64,000 nt of DNA, taken from positions 1-64,000 of the forward strand of contig CAJUAB010000002.1 in NCBI GenBank assembly GCA_910583845.1, written 5' to 3'. The position numbers and the translations under genes are program-made. The DNA comes from an uncultured Acetatifactor sp. (GTDB lineage Bacteria > Bacillota > Clostridia > Lachnospirales > Lachnospiraceae). Below, in pieces: positions 37,080 to 45,299 of the stretch. Position 1 is the first letter of the stretch, and every line of letters starts with the position of its first letter. The notes beneath the pieces were generated by a model. The model ran no database searches and was not told where the DNA came from. It saw only the letters and a program-made list of their open reading frames with translations.

Positions 37080-38033
37080 ATGGATATAATAGCAGACACA
37101 TTGGATTTTCAACTATACAGGGACACGGCAGTGGCGATGGGCAAGTTTGACGGTCTGCATACAGGGCACAGGAAACTTCTGGACCTGGTGCTGGGCCAGA
37201 GGGACCGGGGACTTGTCCCCTGCGTGTTTACCTTCGACCCGTCCCCGGCGGTGTTTTTTGGCTTATCCGATGGCAGGGAATTAATGACGCGGGAGGAAAA
37301 GCGCCGGGCTTTCCGGGAGATGGGAGTCAAGCTGCTGATTGAGTTTCCTCTGACCGGGGAGTCCGCGGCCATGGAGCCGGAGGATTTTGTGAGGCAGGTT
37401 CTGGCGGAGCGGATGCGCACCCGCTATGTGGCGGCGGGGGAGGATGTGTCCTTTGGACGCGGAGGAGCCGGGGACGGGACGCTGCTGCGACGGCTGGGAG
37501 AGCGCTGGGGTTATGAGATGCAGACCATTGAAAAGCTGAAATATCTTGGCCGGGAGGTGAGCTCCACCTATGTGCGCGCCCAGGTGGAAGCCGGGCGTAT
37601 GGAGCTGGCGGCGCGGCTCTTGGGGGACTTTTACACTGTGGGCGGCAGGGTGTGCCACGGGGCGCGGCTGGGCCACGGCCTGGGGATGCCCACTGTGAAC
37701 CTGCTGCCTCCGGCGTCCAAATTGCTGCCGCCCTTCGGGGTATATTTTTCCCGGGTCCTGTATGAGGGACGCCGCTATGCCGCCATCAGCAACGTGGGAT
37801 GCAAACCCACGGTCACCGACGCGGGGCTGGCCGGGGTGGAGACCTATCTGTATGATTTTGACAGAGAGATCTACGGGGAGGAGATACAGGTACAGCTGCT
37901 GTCCTTCCACAGGCCGGAGAGGCGCTTTCCATCGGTGGAGGCGTTGAAGCGGCAGCTGCGGGAGGATCTGGAGGCCGGAAGGGCATACCGCCCCGAAGGG
38001 AAGGAGAGCAGTGGAAGCGAACCGGAAAAATGA
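37080..38033 (+). CDS. ribF: Bifunctional riboflavin kinase/FAD synthetase RibF
   Basis: A 317-residue enzyme that makes FMN from riboflavin and then FAD. The N-terminal adenylyltransferase domain has GKFDGLHTGHRKLLD and TFDPSP; the C-terminal kinase domain has GRVCHGARLGHGLGMPTVNL. It closes the rimP operon, a common position next to truB. The start is ATG 37080; its AAGGAG lies about 15 bases upstream, wider than usual. Confidence 0.93.
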   Translation: MDIIADTLDFQLYRDTAVAMGKFDGLHTGHRKLLDLVLGQRDRGLVPCVFTFDPSPAVFFGLSDGRELMTREEKRRAFREMGVKLLIEFPLTGESAAMEPEDFVRQVLAERMRTRYVAAGEDVSFGRGGAGDGTLLRRLGERWGYEMQTIEKLKYLGREVSSTYVRAQVEAGRMELAARLLGDFYTVGGRVCHGARLGHGLGMPTVNLLPPASKLLPPFGVYFSRVLYEGRRYAAISNVGCKPTVTDAGLAGVETYLYDFDREIYGEEIQVQLLSFHRPERRFPSVEALKRQLREDLEAGRAYRPEGKESSGSEPEK

Positions 38034-38038
38034 CAGTA

Positions 38039-38082
38039 TTGTGAATTGACTGTGAAAAATATGTGAAAATTTTGTAAAATTA
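38039..38082 (+). promoter_or_regulatory. Probable Pho box, four 11-base repeats
   Basis: Four direct repeats follow each other without gap: TTGTGAATTGA, CTGTGAAAAAT, ATGTGAAAATT, TTGTAAAATTA. The 11-base phasing and CTGTnA-plus-A-tract form match PhoB/PhoP boxes. They end 4 bases upstream of the promoter of a Na/Pi cotransporter gene, which fits phosphate-starvation control. Confidence 0.6.
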
Positions 38083-38086
38083 TATA

Positions 38087-38115
38087 TTGCCAGCATGACT
38101 TTTTTCCCTTAAAAT
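38087..38115 (+). promoter_or_regulatory. Promoter of Na/Pi cotransporter gene
   Basis: TTGCCA, 17 bases, TAAAAT directly downstream of the putative Pho box. It gives a leader of about 140 bases before the ATG at 38262. Confidence 0.55.
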
Positions 38116-38261
38116 AGAATCGTGTTATCAGGACCTATATTGACGAACGCTGATATCTTCCGGTTTCCGCGCGTTCTCTGTCCCATGACCGGATGACAGA
38201 GGATGCGCGGGAGGGAAAATAACCGGTTGTGAGTGTGGTTACGAATGAAGGGAATATACGC

Positions 38262-39884
38262 ATGAATATACGCATTTTACTGTCTCTGGCCGGCGGCCTT
38301 GGCCTCTTTTTGTTCGGCATGGATCTGATGAGCGATTCCATTGAGAAGGTCGCGGGTGCCAGACTGCGCCGGATCTTGGAGATTTTTACCACCAACCGTT
38401 TCACGGGCATGCTGGTGGGTATTGTGTTCACCGGGATTATTCAGTCCTCCTCGGCCTGTACGGCCATGGTGGTCAGCTTTGTCAATTCCGGGCTTATGAA
38501 TCTGTATCAGGCGGCGGGGGTCATCTTTGGAGCCAACATCGGCACGACCATAACCTCCCAGCTGGTATCTTTCAATCTGTCAGCCGTGGCACCGGTATTC
38601 CTGCTGTGCGGCGTGCTGGTCATGATGTTCAGCAAAAAAGAAAAAGTGAAGAAATTCGCGGAGGTGATCGTGGGCTTCGGCATTCTGTTCACCGGCCTTA
38701 ACACCATGTCAAGCGGCATGGCGGAGATGAAGAATGTGCCGGAGGTGGTGGATCTGCTCAGATCTCTGGACAATCCGCTTCTCGCCACGGTGGTGGGCAC
38801 TGTGCTCACCGCGGTGATCCAGAGCTCTTCCGTGACGGTCAGTATCGTGCTGCTTCTGGCCAACCAGGGCTTTCTGGATCTGGGGATCTGTTTGTATATT
38901 ATCCTGGGCTGCAATATCGGTGCCTGCGCCACGGCGCTGATCGCCTCCCTGCCGGGCAAAAAGGACGCCAAGCGGGCGGCGCTGATCCACTTCTGGTTCA
39001 ATGTTCTGGGAACGGCGCTGATCTATGTGATCCTGTTTTTTGCCAGAGATCCCATTATTCATATGATACAGTCCATCTCCGCAGACAACGGGAGATTTGT
39101 GGCCAATGCCCATACGATCATAAAAGTGTTCCAGGTGATCGTGCTGTTCCCTTTCTCGGGGGCCATCGTGAAACTGGCCAGCGTCACCGTGCCGGGAGAG
39201 GACAAAAAGGTGGGCTACAGAGAGAGCTACCAGTTGAAATACATAGGTGAGAAAGTGGTGTTCAACCCGGCTACGGCGGTGGTGGAGGTGGTCAAGGAGC
39301 TGGACCGCATGGCGTCCCTGGCCAGCGAGAACCTGAACCGCGCCATGAACGCTCTGATCACGCTGGACGAGGAAGATATAGAGGAAGTTTATGAGGTGGA
39401 GAAAAATATCAATTTCTTAAACCACGCCATAACCAACTATCTGGTGAAGATCAACCAGACCACGCTGCCCATTGAAGACCTGAAGAGCCTGGGCGCCCTG
39501 TTTCATGTGGTCAACGATATAGAGCGCATCGGAGATCACGCGGAAAATGTGGCGGACGCGGCAAGGCAGCGCAGGGAGGGCAACCTCAGTATCAGCAAGG
39601 AGGCCCAGCGGGAGCTGGGGGAGATGCTGGACATGGTCAACACCATCTTCCAGTATGCCATTGAGATGTTCGCCAAGAGCGATGACCGCCACATGAATGA
39701 CGTGATTCTTCTGGAGGACAAGGTGGACAACAAGGAGAGGGAACTGCAGCAGCGTCATGTGGACCGTCTGGCCCGTGGGGAATGTACCCCCGAGGCGGGC
39801 ATGATTTTCTCTGATATTATCTCCGGACTGGAGAGGGTGGCGGACCACGCCACCAATATTGCTTTTGCGATCCGGGATGAATAG
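38262..39884 (+). CDS. Na/Pi cotransporter family protein with PhoU-like domain
   Basis: A 540-residue membrane protein of the NptA/PNaS type. The first ~330 residues contain two inverted repeats each with the QSSS signature (GIIQSSSACTAMV and AVIQSSSVTVSIV) and about eight helices; the last ~200 residues are a soluble PhoU-like helical domain (IERIGDHAENVADAA and LERVADHATNIAFAI). It probably imports phosphate with sodium and self-regulates through the PhoU domain. ATG 38262 is preferred (AAGGGA upstream) over GTG 38229. Confidence 0.9.
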   Translation: MNIRILLSLAGGLGLFLFGMDLMSDSIEKVAGARLRRILEIFTTNRFTGMLVGIVFTGIIQSSSACTAMVVSFVNSGLMNLYQAAGVIFGANIGTTITSQLVSFNLSAVAPVFLLCGVLVMMFSKKEKVKKFAEVIVGFGILFTGLNTMSSGMAEMKNVPEVVDLLRSLDNPLLATVVGTVLTAVIQSSSVTVSIVLLLANQGFLDLGICLYIILGCNIGACATALIASLPGKKDAKRAALIHFWFNVLGTALIYVILFFARDPIIHMIQSISADNGRFVANAHTIIKVFQVIVLFPFSGAIVKLASVTVPGEDKKVGYRESYQLKYIGEKVVFNPATAVVEVVKELDRMASLASENLNRAMNALITLDEEDIEEVYEVEKNINFLNHAITNYLVKINQTTLPIEDLKSLGALFHVVNDIERIGDHAENVADAARQRREGNLSISKEAQRELGEMLDMVNTIFQYAIEMFAKSDDRHMNDVILLEDKVDNKERELQQRHVDRLARGECTPEAGMIFSDIISGLERVADHATNIAFAIRDE

Positions 39885-39911
39885 GAAATACAAGGAAATA
39901 TGTAGAACCTA

Positions 39912-39941
39912 TTGACAAACGGTCAGAAAAGTGTTTATAAT
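39912..39941 (+). promoter_or_regulatory. Promoter upstream of NlpC/P60 gene
   Basis: TTGACA, 18 bases, TATAAT. It starts a leader of about 180 bases that contains the TGTAAC repeats and the terminator hairpin described separately. Confidence 0.65.
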
Positions 39942-39960
39942 GCATATCAGTTAATAAATT

Positions 39961-39986
39961 TGTAACAAAATCGTAACGATTGTAAC
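39961..39986 (+). repeat. TGTAAC repeats, WalR-like
   Basis: TGTAAC, CGTAAC and TGTAAC are spaced by 5 and 3 bases. The first two resemble the WalR (YycF) pattern TGTWAH-N5-TGTWAH, fitting control of a cell-wall hydrolase, but they lie downstream of the -10, so any effect would be repression. Confidence 0.35.
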
Positions 39987-40001
39987 TGGTATGACAAAAA
40001 G

Positions 40002-40034
40002 AAGTTTCATACCGAGGGGGTATGGAACTTTTTT
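40002..40034 (+). terminator. Terminator with competing upstream pairing in NlpC/P60 leader
   Basis: AAGTTTCATACC and GGTATGGAACTT form a 12-base stem (one wobble) followed by a T tract. The upstream GGTATGA (39988-39994) can pair with TCATACC (40007-40013), which would dissolve the terminator. This is the layout of a transcription attenuator; alternatively it simply ends the preceding transcript. Confidence 0.6.
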
Positions 40035-40128
40035 ACTGGTCAGGTCAGAGCCTACAGGCGTTTGCCAGGCCCTGCTTTGGGAAAGCGGGCTTCGCAGTTG
40101 TCCGGCAGGTATAAAATACGGAGGGAAT

Positions 40129-41178
40129 ATGAAGAGAGGAAAGAATCTGGCACTGAAAACCATCGGGACCTGCATGGCGGCCTGCCTGCTGCTGCCCGCG
40201 AATGTCCAGGCGGCGGAGAACGGCGGCGCGAAGGGTGTGCTGCAGCAGGCGGGCATTGCGTCCGTGATGGATGTGTCCCTCACAGAGGAGGAATACATAG
40301 CGGCGGCCCAGGATGCCCAGGGCGCGTCCTGGGGATATACGAATATCGGTATTGCAGAGGTGGAGTCAGGCAATCTGAATGTCCGCGCCGAGGCGTCCAC
40401 CAGCGGCAAGGTGGTGGGAAAGATGCCCAGAGGGTCGGCCTGCGAGGTGCTGGAGTATTTTCCCGAGATCGGCTGGGCCCACATTCGGTCCGGCGAGGTG
40501 GAGGGATATGTGAGCACGGAATTTCTGCTGATGGGCCCGGATGCCAAACTGCGCGCCAATGAGTTGGTGAGAACGGTGGTGGTGGCGGACACGGACGGTC
40601 TGCGGGTGAGAGACGAGGCCAGCACGGAGGGCGCGGTGTTCACCCAGGTACCCCAGGGGGAGGAACTGGATTATGTGGGCACTCTGGACGGCTGGTACGA
40701 GGTAGACATAGACGGTGACCATGTCTTTATTTCGGCGGAGTTTTCTCATGTGGAGGAGCGTCTGGACACGGCCATCACCATGGCGGAGCTGCTGTATGGA
40801 CAAGGAATCTCAGACCTGCGTGTGGATCTGGTGGAGTATGCCAAGCAGTTTCTGGGCAATCCCTATGTGTGGGGCGGCACCAGCCTGACCAAGGGCGCCG
40901 ACTGCTCGGGTTTTGTGCTCAGTGTGTACAAGAACTTCGGCATAAAGCTCAGCCACAGCTCCCGGGCCCAGGCCGGGGAGGGAACCAGAATCTCCTACTC
41001 CGAGATACAGCCCGGGGATCTGGTATTTTACGCGAACAGCAGCGGCACCATCAACCATGTGGCGATCTATATCGGGGGCGGCAAGGTGATCAGCGCCAGC
41101 AACCCCACCAGCGGCATCCGCATCAACAAATACAATTACCGTACGCCGGTGAGATATGTGCGGATACTGGCGGAATAA
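40129..41178 (+). CDS. Secreted SH3/NlpC-P60 cell-wall hydrolase
   Basis: A 349-residue exported peptidoglycan hydrolase. A signal peptide (KRGKNLALKTIGTCMAACLL ending ANVQA) is followed by two bacterial SH3 domains (about 75-150 and 150-220) and a C-terminal NlpC/P60 peptidase domain. The catalytic Cys is in GADCSGFVLSVY and the His in TINHVAIYIGGG. It should cleave stem peptides during growth or division. ATG 40129 follows GGAGGG. Confidence 0.9.
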   Translation: MKRGKNLALKTIGTCMAACLLLPANVQAAENGGAKGVLQQAGIASVMDVSLTEEEYIAAAQDAQGASWGYTNIGIAEVESGNLNVRAEASTSGKVVGKMPRGSACEVLEYFPEIGWAHIRSGEVEGYVSTEFLLMGPDAKLRANELVRTVVVADTDGLRVRDEASTEGAVFTQVPQGEELDYVGTLDGWYEVDIDGDHVFISAEFSHVEERLDTAITMAELLYGQGISDLRVDLVEYAKQFLGNPYVWGGTSLTKGADCSGFVLSVYKNFGIKLSHSSRAQAGEGTRISYSEIQPGDLVFYANSSGTINHVAIYIGGGKVISASNPTSGIRINKYNYRTPVRYVRILAE

Positions 41179-41191
41179 AGTAAATTTTCTG

Positions 41192-41220
41192 TTTACAAAC
41201 GCCGGAAGATATGCTATTCT
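41192..41220 (+). promoter_or_regulatory. rpsO promoter
   Basis: TTTACA, 17 bases, TATTCT with a TG one base upstream (extended -10). The transcript then has a ~90-base structured, GC-rich leader (about 41227-41300) before rpsO. Confidence 0.6.
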
Positions 41221-41226
41221 TAATCG

Positions 41227-41305
41227 GTATGAGTTCGCCGCCGCTCAGATACGGGACACTCCGACCCGGTCTTGGTGCGCGGTGGGTATAATCAATTATA
41301 TGGAG
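41227..41305 (+). promoter_or_regulatory. Candidate S15 autoregulatory leader
   Basis: The leader contains GC-rich complementary segments (for example GCCGCCGC with GCGCGGTGGG, and ACGGGACACTCCGACCCGGT). Ribosomal protein S15 commonly represses its own mRNA through such leaders. Position and structure fit, but I cannot assign it to a described S15-leader class. Confidence 0.35.
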
Positions 41306-41314
41306 GAAGAGAAC

Positions 41315-41581
41315 ATGATTTCCAAGGAAAAAAAGACCGCAATTATCAATGAGTATGCAAGAACCCCCGGTGACACGGGATCACCCGAGGTTCAGATCGC
41401 AGTGCTGACAGAGAGGATCAGGGAGCTGACCGAGCACATGAAGGCCAATCCCAAGGATCATCACTCCAACCGCGGCCTGCTGAAGCTGGTTGGACAGAGG
41501 CGTGGCCTGCTTGCCTATCTGAAGGCCAAGGACATTGAGAGATATCGTGAACTGATCGAGAGGTTAGGTCTGAGAAAGTAA
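41315..41581 (+). CDS. rpsO: 30S ribosomal protein S15
   Basis: An 88-residue S15. Diagnostic segments: TGSPEVQIAVLTERI, LTEHMKANPKDHHSNRGLL and VGQRRGLLAYLKAKDIERY. It binds 16S rRNA h20-h22 and nucleates the platform. The order rpsO-pnp is conserved widely. ATG 41315 follows TGGAGGAAGAG. Confidence 0.97.
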   Translation: MISKEKKTAIINEYARTPGDTGSPEVQIAVLTERIRELTEHMKANPKDHHSNRGLLKLVGQRRGLLAYLKAKDIERYRELIERLGLRK

Positions 41582-41590
41582 GACTTTGGG

Positions 41591-41629
41591 AAGGCGGAGC
41601 GGCAGCCGGATTCGGCACTCCGCCTTTTT
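41591..41629 (+). terminator. Terminator between rpsO and pnp
   Basis: AGGCGGAG and CTCCGCCT form the stem with a GC-rich inner loop, followed by five T residues. It limits read-through from rpsO into pnp. Confidence 0.85.
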
Positions 41630-41696
41630 ACCATAGCGCAAACTACTGATTAGTGCAATATTGCGGCAAGCCCGCGATATGCGGAAAGAGGGTAAA

Positions 41697-43787
41697 ATGT
41701 ATAATTCTTATTCAATGGAACTGGCCGGGCGCACTTTGACCGTGGACATCAACAGGGTGGGTAAACAGGCCAACGGCTGCGCGTTTATGCACTATGGTGA
41801 GACCACGGTGCTGAGTACCGCGACTGCATCCGAAAAGCCCAGGGAGGGTATTGATTTCTTCCCTCTGAGCGTGGAATTCGAGGAGAAACTGTATTCCGTG
41901 GGCAAGATCCCCGGAGGATTCAACAAGAGGGAGGGGAAGGCCAGCGAGAACGCGGTGCTGACCAGCCGCGTCATCGACAGACCCATGCGTCCCCTGTTTC
42001 CCAAGGATTACCGCAATGACGTGACCCTGAACAATATGGTGATGAGCGTGGACCCGGACTGCCGCCCGGAGCTTGTGGCCATGCTGGGCGCGGCCATTGC
42101 CACCTGCATCTCGGACATCCCCTTTGACGGCCCCTGCGCCATGACGCAGGTGGGCATGATTGACGGGGAGTTTATTATCAATCCCACCCAGGAGCAGTGG
42201 AAGAAGGGAGACCTGAATCTCACGGTGGCATCCACCCGTGAGAAGGTCATTATGATCGAGGCAGGCGCCAATGAGGTGCCTGAGGCAAAGATGATCCAGG
42301 CCATTTATAAGGCCCACGAGGTCAATCAGACCATTATCGCGTTTATCGACAGGATTGTGGCGGAGGTGGGCAAGCCCAAGCATACCTACACCAGCTGCGC
42401 CATTCCCCAGGAGATGTTTGACGAGATCATGAAGATTGCCACTCCCCAGGAGATGGAGGAGGCTGTGTTCACCGATGACAAGCAGACCCGCGAGGAGAAT
42501 ATCCGCCAGATCACTGCCAGGCTGGAGGAGGCCTTTGCCGGGAACGAAGAGTGGCTGGCCGTGCTGGGCGAGGCTGTTTATCAGTATGAGAAGAAGACCG
42601 TGCGCAAAATGATTCTGAAGGATCACAAACGTCCCGACGGCCGTGAGATCACCCAGATCCGTCCGCTGGCCGCGGAGGTAGACCTGATTCCCAGAGTGCA
42701 TGGCTCCGCCATGTTTACCCGCGGACAGACCCAGATCTGCAATGTGTGTACGCTGGCTCCCCTGTCCGAGCAGCAGAAGCTGGACGGGCTGGATGAGAAC
42801 GAGGTGAGCAAGAGATATATGCACCATTATAATTTCCCCTCTTACTCCGTGGGAGAGACCAAGCCCTCCAGAGGGCCGGGACGCCGTGAGATCGGCCATG
42901 GCGCGCTGGCGGAGAGGGCGCTGATTCCCGTGCTGCCCAGCGAGGAGGAATTTCCCTATGCCATCCGCACAGTGTCCGAGACCTTTGAGAGCAACGGTTC
43001 CACCTCCATGGCTTCCACCTGCGCGTCCTGCATGTCCCTGATGGCGGCGGGGGTACCCATCAAAAAGATGGTGGCCGGCATTTCCTGCGGCCTGGTTACC
43101 GGCGAGACGGACGATGATTTTGTATTGCTCACGGATATCCAGGGCCTGGAGGATTTCTTCGGGGATATGGACTTTAAGGTGACAGGCACGACGGAGGGGA
43201 TCACGGCCATCCAGATGGACATCAAGATCCATGGACTGACCAGGCCCATCGTGGAGGGTGCCATCGCCCGCTGCCGCGAGGCCAGATTGTTTATCATGGA
43301 CAACTGCATGAAGCCCGCCATCTCCGCGCCCCGTCCGCAGGTCGGCCCCTATGCGCCCAAGATCATTTCCATTCAGATTGATCCCGAAAAAATCGGGGAT
43401 GTGGTGGGGCAGAGAGGTAAGACCATCAACGAGATCATTGCCCGCACCGGCGTGAAGATTGATATCACCGACGACGGCAAGGTCTCCGTGTGTGGAACCG
43501 ACAGGGAGATGATGGACAAGGCTGTGGAGATGATCAAGATGATCACAACAGATTTTGAGGAAGGCCAGATCTTCAAGGGCAAGGTGGTGAGCATCAAGGA
43601 GTTTGGCGCGTTCATCGAGTTTGCTCCCGGCAAGGAGGGCATGGTGCATATCTCCAAGATTGCCAAAGAGAGAATCGGCCGTGTGGAAGATGTGCTGACT
43701 CTGGGGGATGTGGTCACCGTGGTATGTCTGGGCAAGGACAAGATGGGACGGATCAGTTTCTCCATGAAGGATGTCGCGCAGGCTTAA
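41697..43787 (+). CDS. pnp: Polynucleotide phosphorylase
   Basis: A 696-residue 3'-5' phosphorolytic exoribonuclease. Two RNase PH domains flank a helical domain; the second has GRREIGHGALAERAL. KH (IIARTGVKIDITDDGKVSV) and S1 (KGKVVSIKEFGAFIEFAPGK) RNA-binding domains complete it. ATG 41697 gives the conserved MYNSYSMELAGR start with AGAGGG upstream. It is part of the mRNA-decay machinery along with RNase Y encoded later in the window. Confidence 0.97.
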   Translation: MYNSYSMELAGRTLTVDINRVGKQANGCAFMHYGETTVLSTATASEKPREGIDFFPLSVEFEEKLYSVGKIPGGFNKREGKASENAVLTSRVIDRPMRPLFPKDYRNDVTLNNMVMSVDPDCRPELVAMLGAAIATCISDIPFDGPCAMTQVGMIDGEFIINPTQEQWKKGDLNLTVASTREKVIMIEAGANEVPEAKMIQAIYKAHEVNQTIIAFIDRIVAEVGKPKHTYTSCAIPQEMFDEIMKIATPQEMEEAVFTDDKQTREENIRQITARLEEAFAGNEEWLAVLGEAVYQYEKKTVRKMILKDHKRPDGREITQIRPLAAEVDLIPRVHGSAMFTRGQTQICNVCTLAPLSEQQKLDGLDENEVSKRYMHHYNFPSYSVGETKPSRGPGRREIGHGALAERALIPVLPSEEEFPYAIRTVSETFESNGSTSMASTCASCMSLMAAGVPIKKMVAGISCGLVTGETDDDFVLLTDIQGLEDFFGDMDFKVTGTTEGITAIQMDIKIHGLTRPIVEGAIARCREARLFIMDNCMKPAISAPRPQVGPYAPKIISIQIDPEKIGDVVGQRGKTINEIIARTGVKIDITDDGKVSVCGTDREMMDKAVEMIKMITTDFEEGQIFKGKVVSIKEFGAFIEFAPGKEGMVHISKIAKERIGRVEDVLTLGDVVTVVCLGKDKMGRISFSMKDVAQA

Positions 43788-43805
43788 TCATATAAGAAAG
43801 ACAGG

Positions 43806-43841
43806 CGCCGCTGCCTTCGTATCAGGTAGTGGCGTTTTTTA
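43806..43841 (+). terminator. Terminator after pnp
   Basis: CGCCGCTGCCT and AGGTAGTGGCG pair (two wobbles) around TCGTATC, followed by six T residues. Confidence 0.85.
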
Positions 43842-43866
43842 TGCTTTCTTTAGAATTGTTTAGAAA

Positions 43867-43902
43867 GAATACATTGTATTCGCGGACCGCCTGGCGTAGG
43901 AT
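43867..43902 (+). promoter_or_regulatory. Promoter with palindromic operator
   Basis: The perfect dyad GAATAC-ATT-GTATTC (43867-43881) overlaps the -35 hexamer TTGTAT (43874-43879); 17 bases later is TAGGAT. A dimeric repressor bound there would block the promoter of the zinc-ribbon/DUF5685/DnaJ genes. Confidence 0.5.
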
Positions 43903-44015
43903 TATAGGGAAAGCATAAAAACGGTGTATTTCCAAAGGGGTACGGCCGCGCTTGCCGCCGCGGGGAGGGAAGCCATGCCGGAGGGAATATACATAGAATC
44001 AAGAGGTGGTTTGGC

Positions 44016-44408
44016 ATGAGAGAGAAAATAACACGTTTTATGCAGGGAAGATATGGCAATGACAGGCTTGGGCAGGTGATGCTGACGGTGGCGCTGATCT
44101 GCGTGGCGCTGTCTCTGTTTCGGATTCCCTTTATCTCCACCATAGGGCTGGCCGTGCTTATTCTGGCCTACTGCCGCATGTTCTCCAGGCAGATTGCCAG
44201 GCGGGCGGAGGAAAATCGGAGGTACATGCAGTTTGAGGGCAGGCTGCGGGCCAAACTACAGAAGAAGAGAGCGGCCCTGGCGCAGAGAAAGACCCATCGC
44301 ATCTACAAGTGTCCCGGCTGTAAGCAGAAGATCCGTGTTCCGAGAAACAGGGGCCGCATCGCTATCAGCTGCAGGAAATGCGGCACGGAGTTTATCAGGA
44401 AAACCTGA
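44016..44408 (+). CDS. Membrane-anchored zinc-ribbon protein
   Basis: A 130-residue protein with two close membrane helices (about 20-55), a basic helical linker rich in Arg/Lys, and a C-terminal zinc ribbon with two Cys pairs: KCPGCKQ and SCRKCGT. The ribbon faces the cytoplasm if positive-inside holds. It could bind RNA or protein; function unknown. It is the first gene of a three-gene cassette, 18 bases ahead of the DUF5685 gene. Confidence 0.75.
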   Translation: MREKITRFMQGRYGNDRLGQVMLTVALICVALSLFRIPFISTIGLAVLILAYCRMFSRQIARRAEENRRYMQFEGRLRAKLQKKRAALAQRKTHRIYKCPGCKQKIRVPRNRGRIAISCRKCGTEFIRKT

Positions 44409-44426
44409 CGCGCGGGGGAAGAGCCT

Positions 44427-45281
44427 ATGTTTGGATACATCGTTGTGAACCGGCCGGAACTGCGGATCAGGGAATGGGAGATGTATCATTCCTATTACTG
44501 CGGATTATGCCGGGTGTTGAAGGAGAAATATGGCCGGGTGGGCCAGGCCACTCTCAGTTATGACATGACCTTCCTGCTGTTGCTGCTGTCAGGCCTGTAT
44601 GAGCCGGAGACTGTCTGCGGAGAGAGCCGGTGCCTTGTGCATCCCGGAAAAAAGCATACCTATCGCTGCAATGAGCTGACGGAGTATGTGGCGGATATGA
44701 ATATGCTTCTGACGGAGTACAAATGTCTGGATGACTGGAAGGATGACGGAAAGCGTCTGCGTCTGCTGACGGCGAGAATCCTGGAGCGCAGGACCAAAGA
44801 GGGCAGAGAGAGGTATGCGGGAAAGCTGGAGCGGATCTCGGCCGTCATGGAGGAACTGTCCCGGGCGGAAGAGCGGGGAGAGACGGATCTGGACGCCATG
44901 GCGGGCTGCTTCGGGCGGGTTATGGCGCAAATTGCCGCCGTCCGGGAGGACGAGTGGGAGGAGAGCCTGCGGCGTTTTGGCTTCTTTCTGGGCAAATTCA
45001 TCTACCTGCTGGACGCCTATGAGGACATTGAGGATGACCTGAATAAGGGGCGCTATAATCCCCTGAAAGAGCGCTATCATTCTCCTGATTTTGAAGGGGA
45101 CTGTCAGGAACTGCTGACCATGATGATGTCCGCCTGCTGCCGGGAGTTCGAGCAGCTTCCCATATTGGACAATGTGGAAATTCTGCGCAATATCCTCTAC
45201 TCCGGCGTGTGGAGCCGATATGAGGCGGTTCGTCTGGCCAGAAAAAAATCCGGGGAAGAGGGCGGCGAAATGCAGACATGA
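44427..45281 (+). CDS. DUF5685 family protein
   Basis: A 284-residue, mostly helical protein. The N-terminal FGYIVVNRPELRIREW and the cysteine-containing YYCGLCRVLKEKYG are typical of DUF5685. The segment LLDAYEDIEDDLNKGRYNPL resembles the metal-diphosphate-binding acidic motif of trans-isoprenoid synthases, but a second acidic motif is not obvious, so that is only a suggestion. Function unknown. It sits between the zinc-ribbon and DnaJ-domain genes. Confidence 0.75.
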   Translation: MFGYIVVNRPELRIREWEMYHSYYCGLCRVLKEKYGRVGQATLSYDMTFLLLLLSGLYEPETVCGESRCLVHPGKKHTYRCNELTEYVADMNMLLTEYKCLDDWKDDGKRLRLLTARILERRTKEGRERYAGKLERISAVMEELSRAEERGETDLDAMAGCFGRVMAQIAAVREDEWEESLRRFGFFLGKFIYLLDAYEDIEDDLNKGRYNPLKERYHSPDFEGDCQELLTMMMSACCREFEQLPILDNVEILRNILYSGVWSRYEAVRLARKKSGEEGGEMQT

Positions 45282-45299
45282 GAAGGAACGGAGAGTATT

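Noticed and set aside
41712..43649. 645-codon minus-strand frame opposite pnp
   Set aside because: Shadow of a highly conserved gene; His/Leu/Gly-rich product with no recognisable domain.
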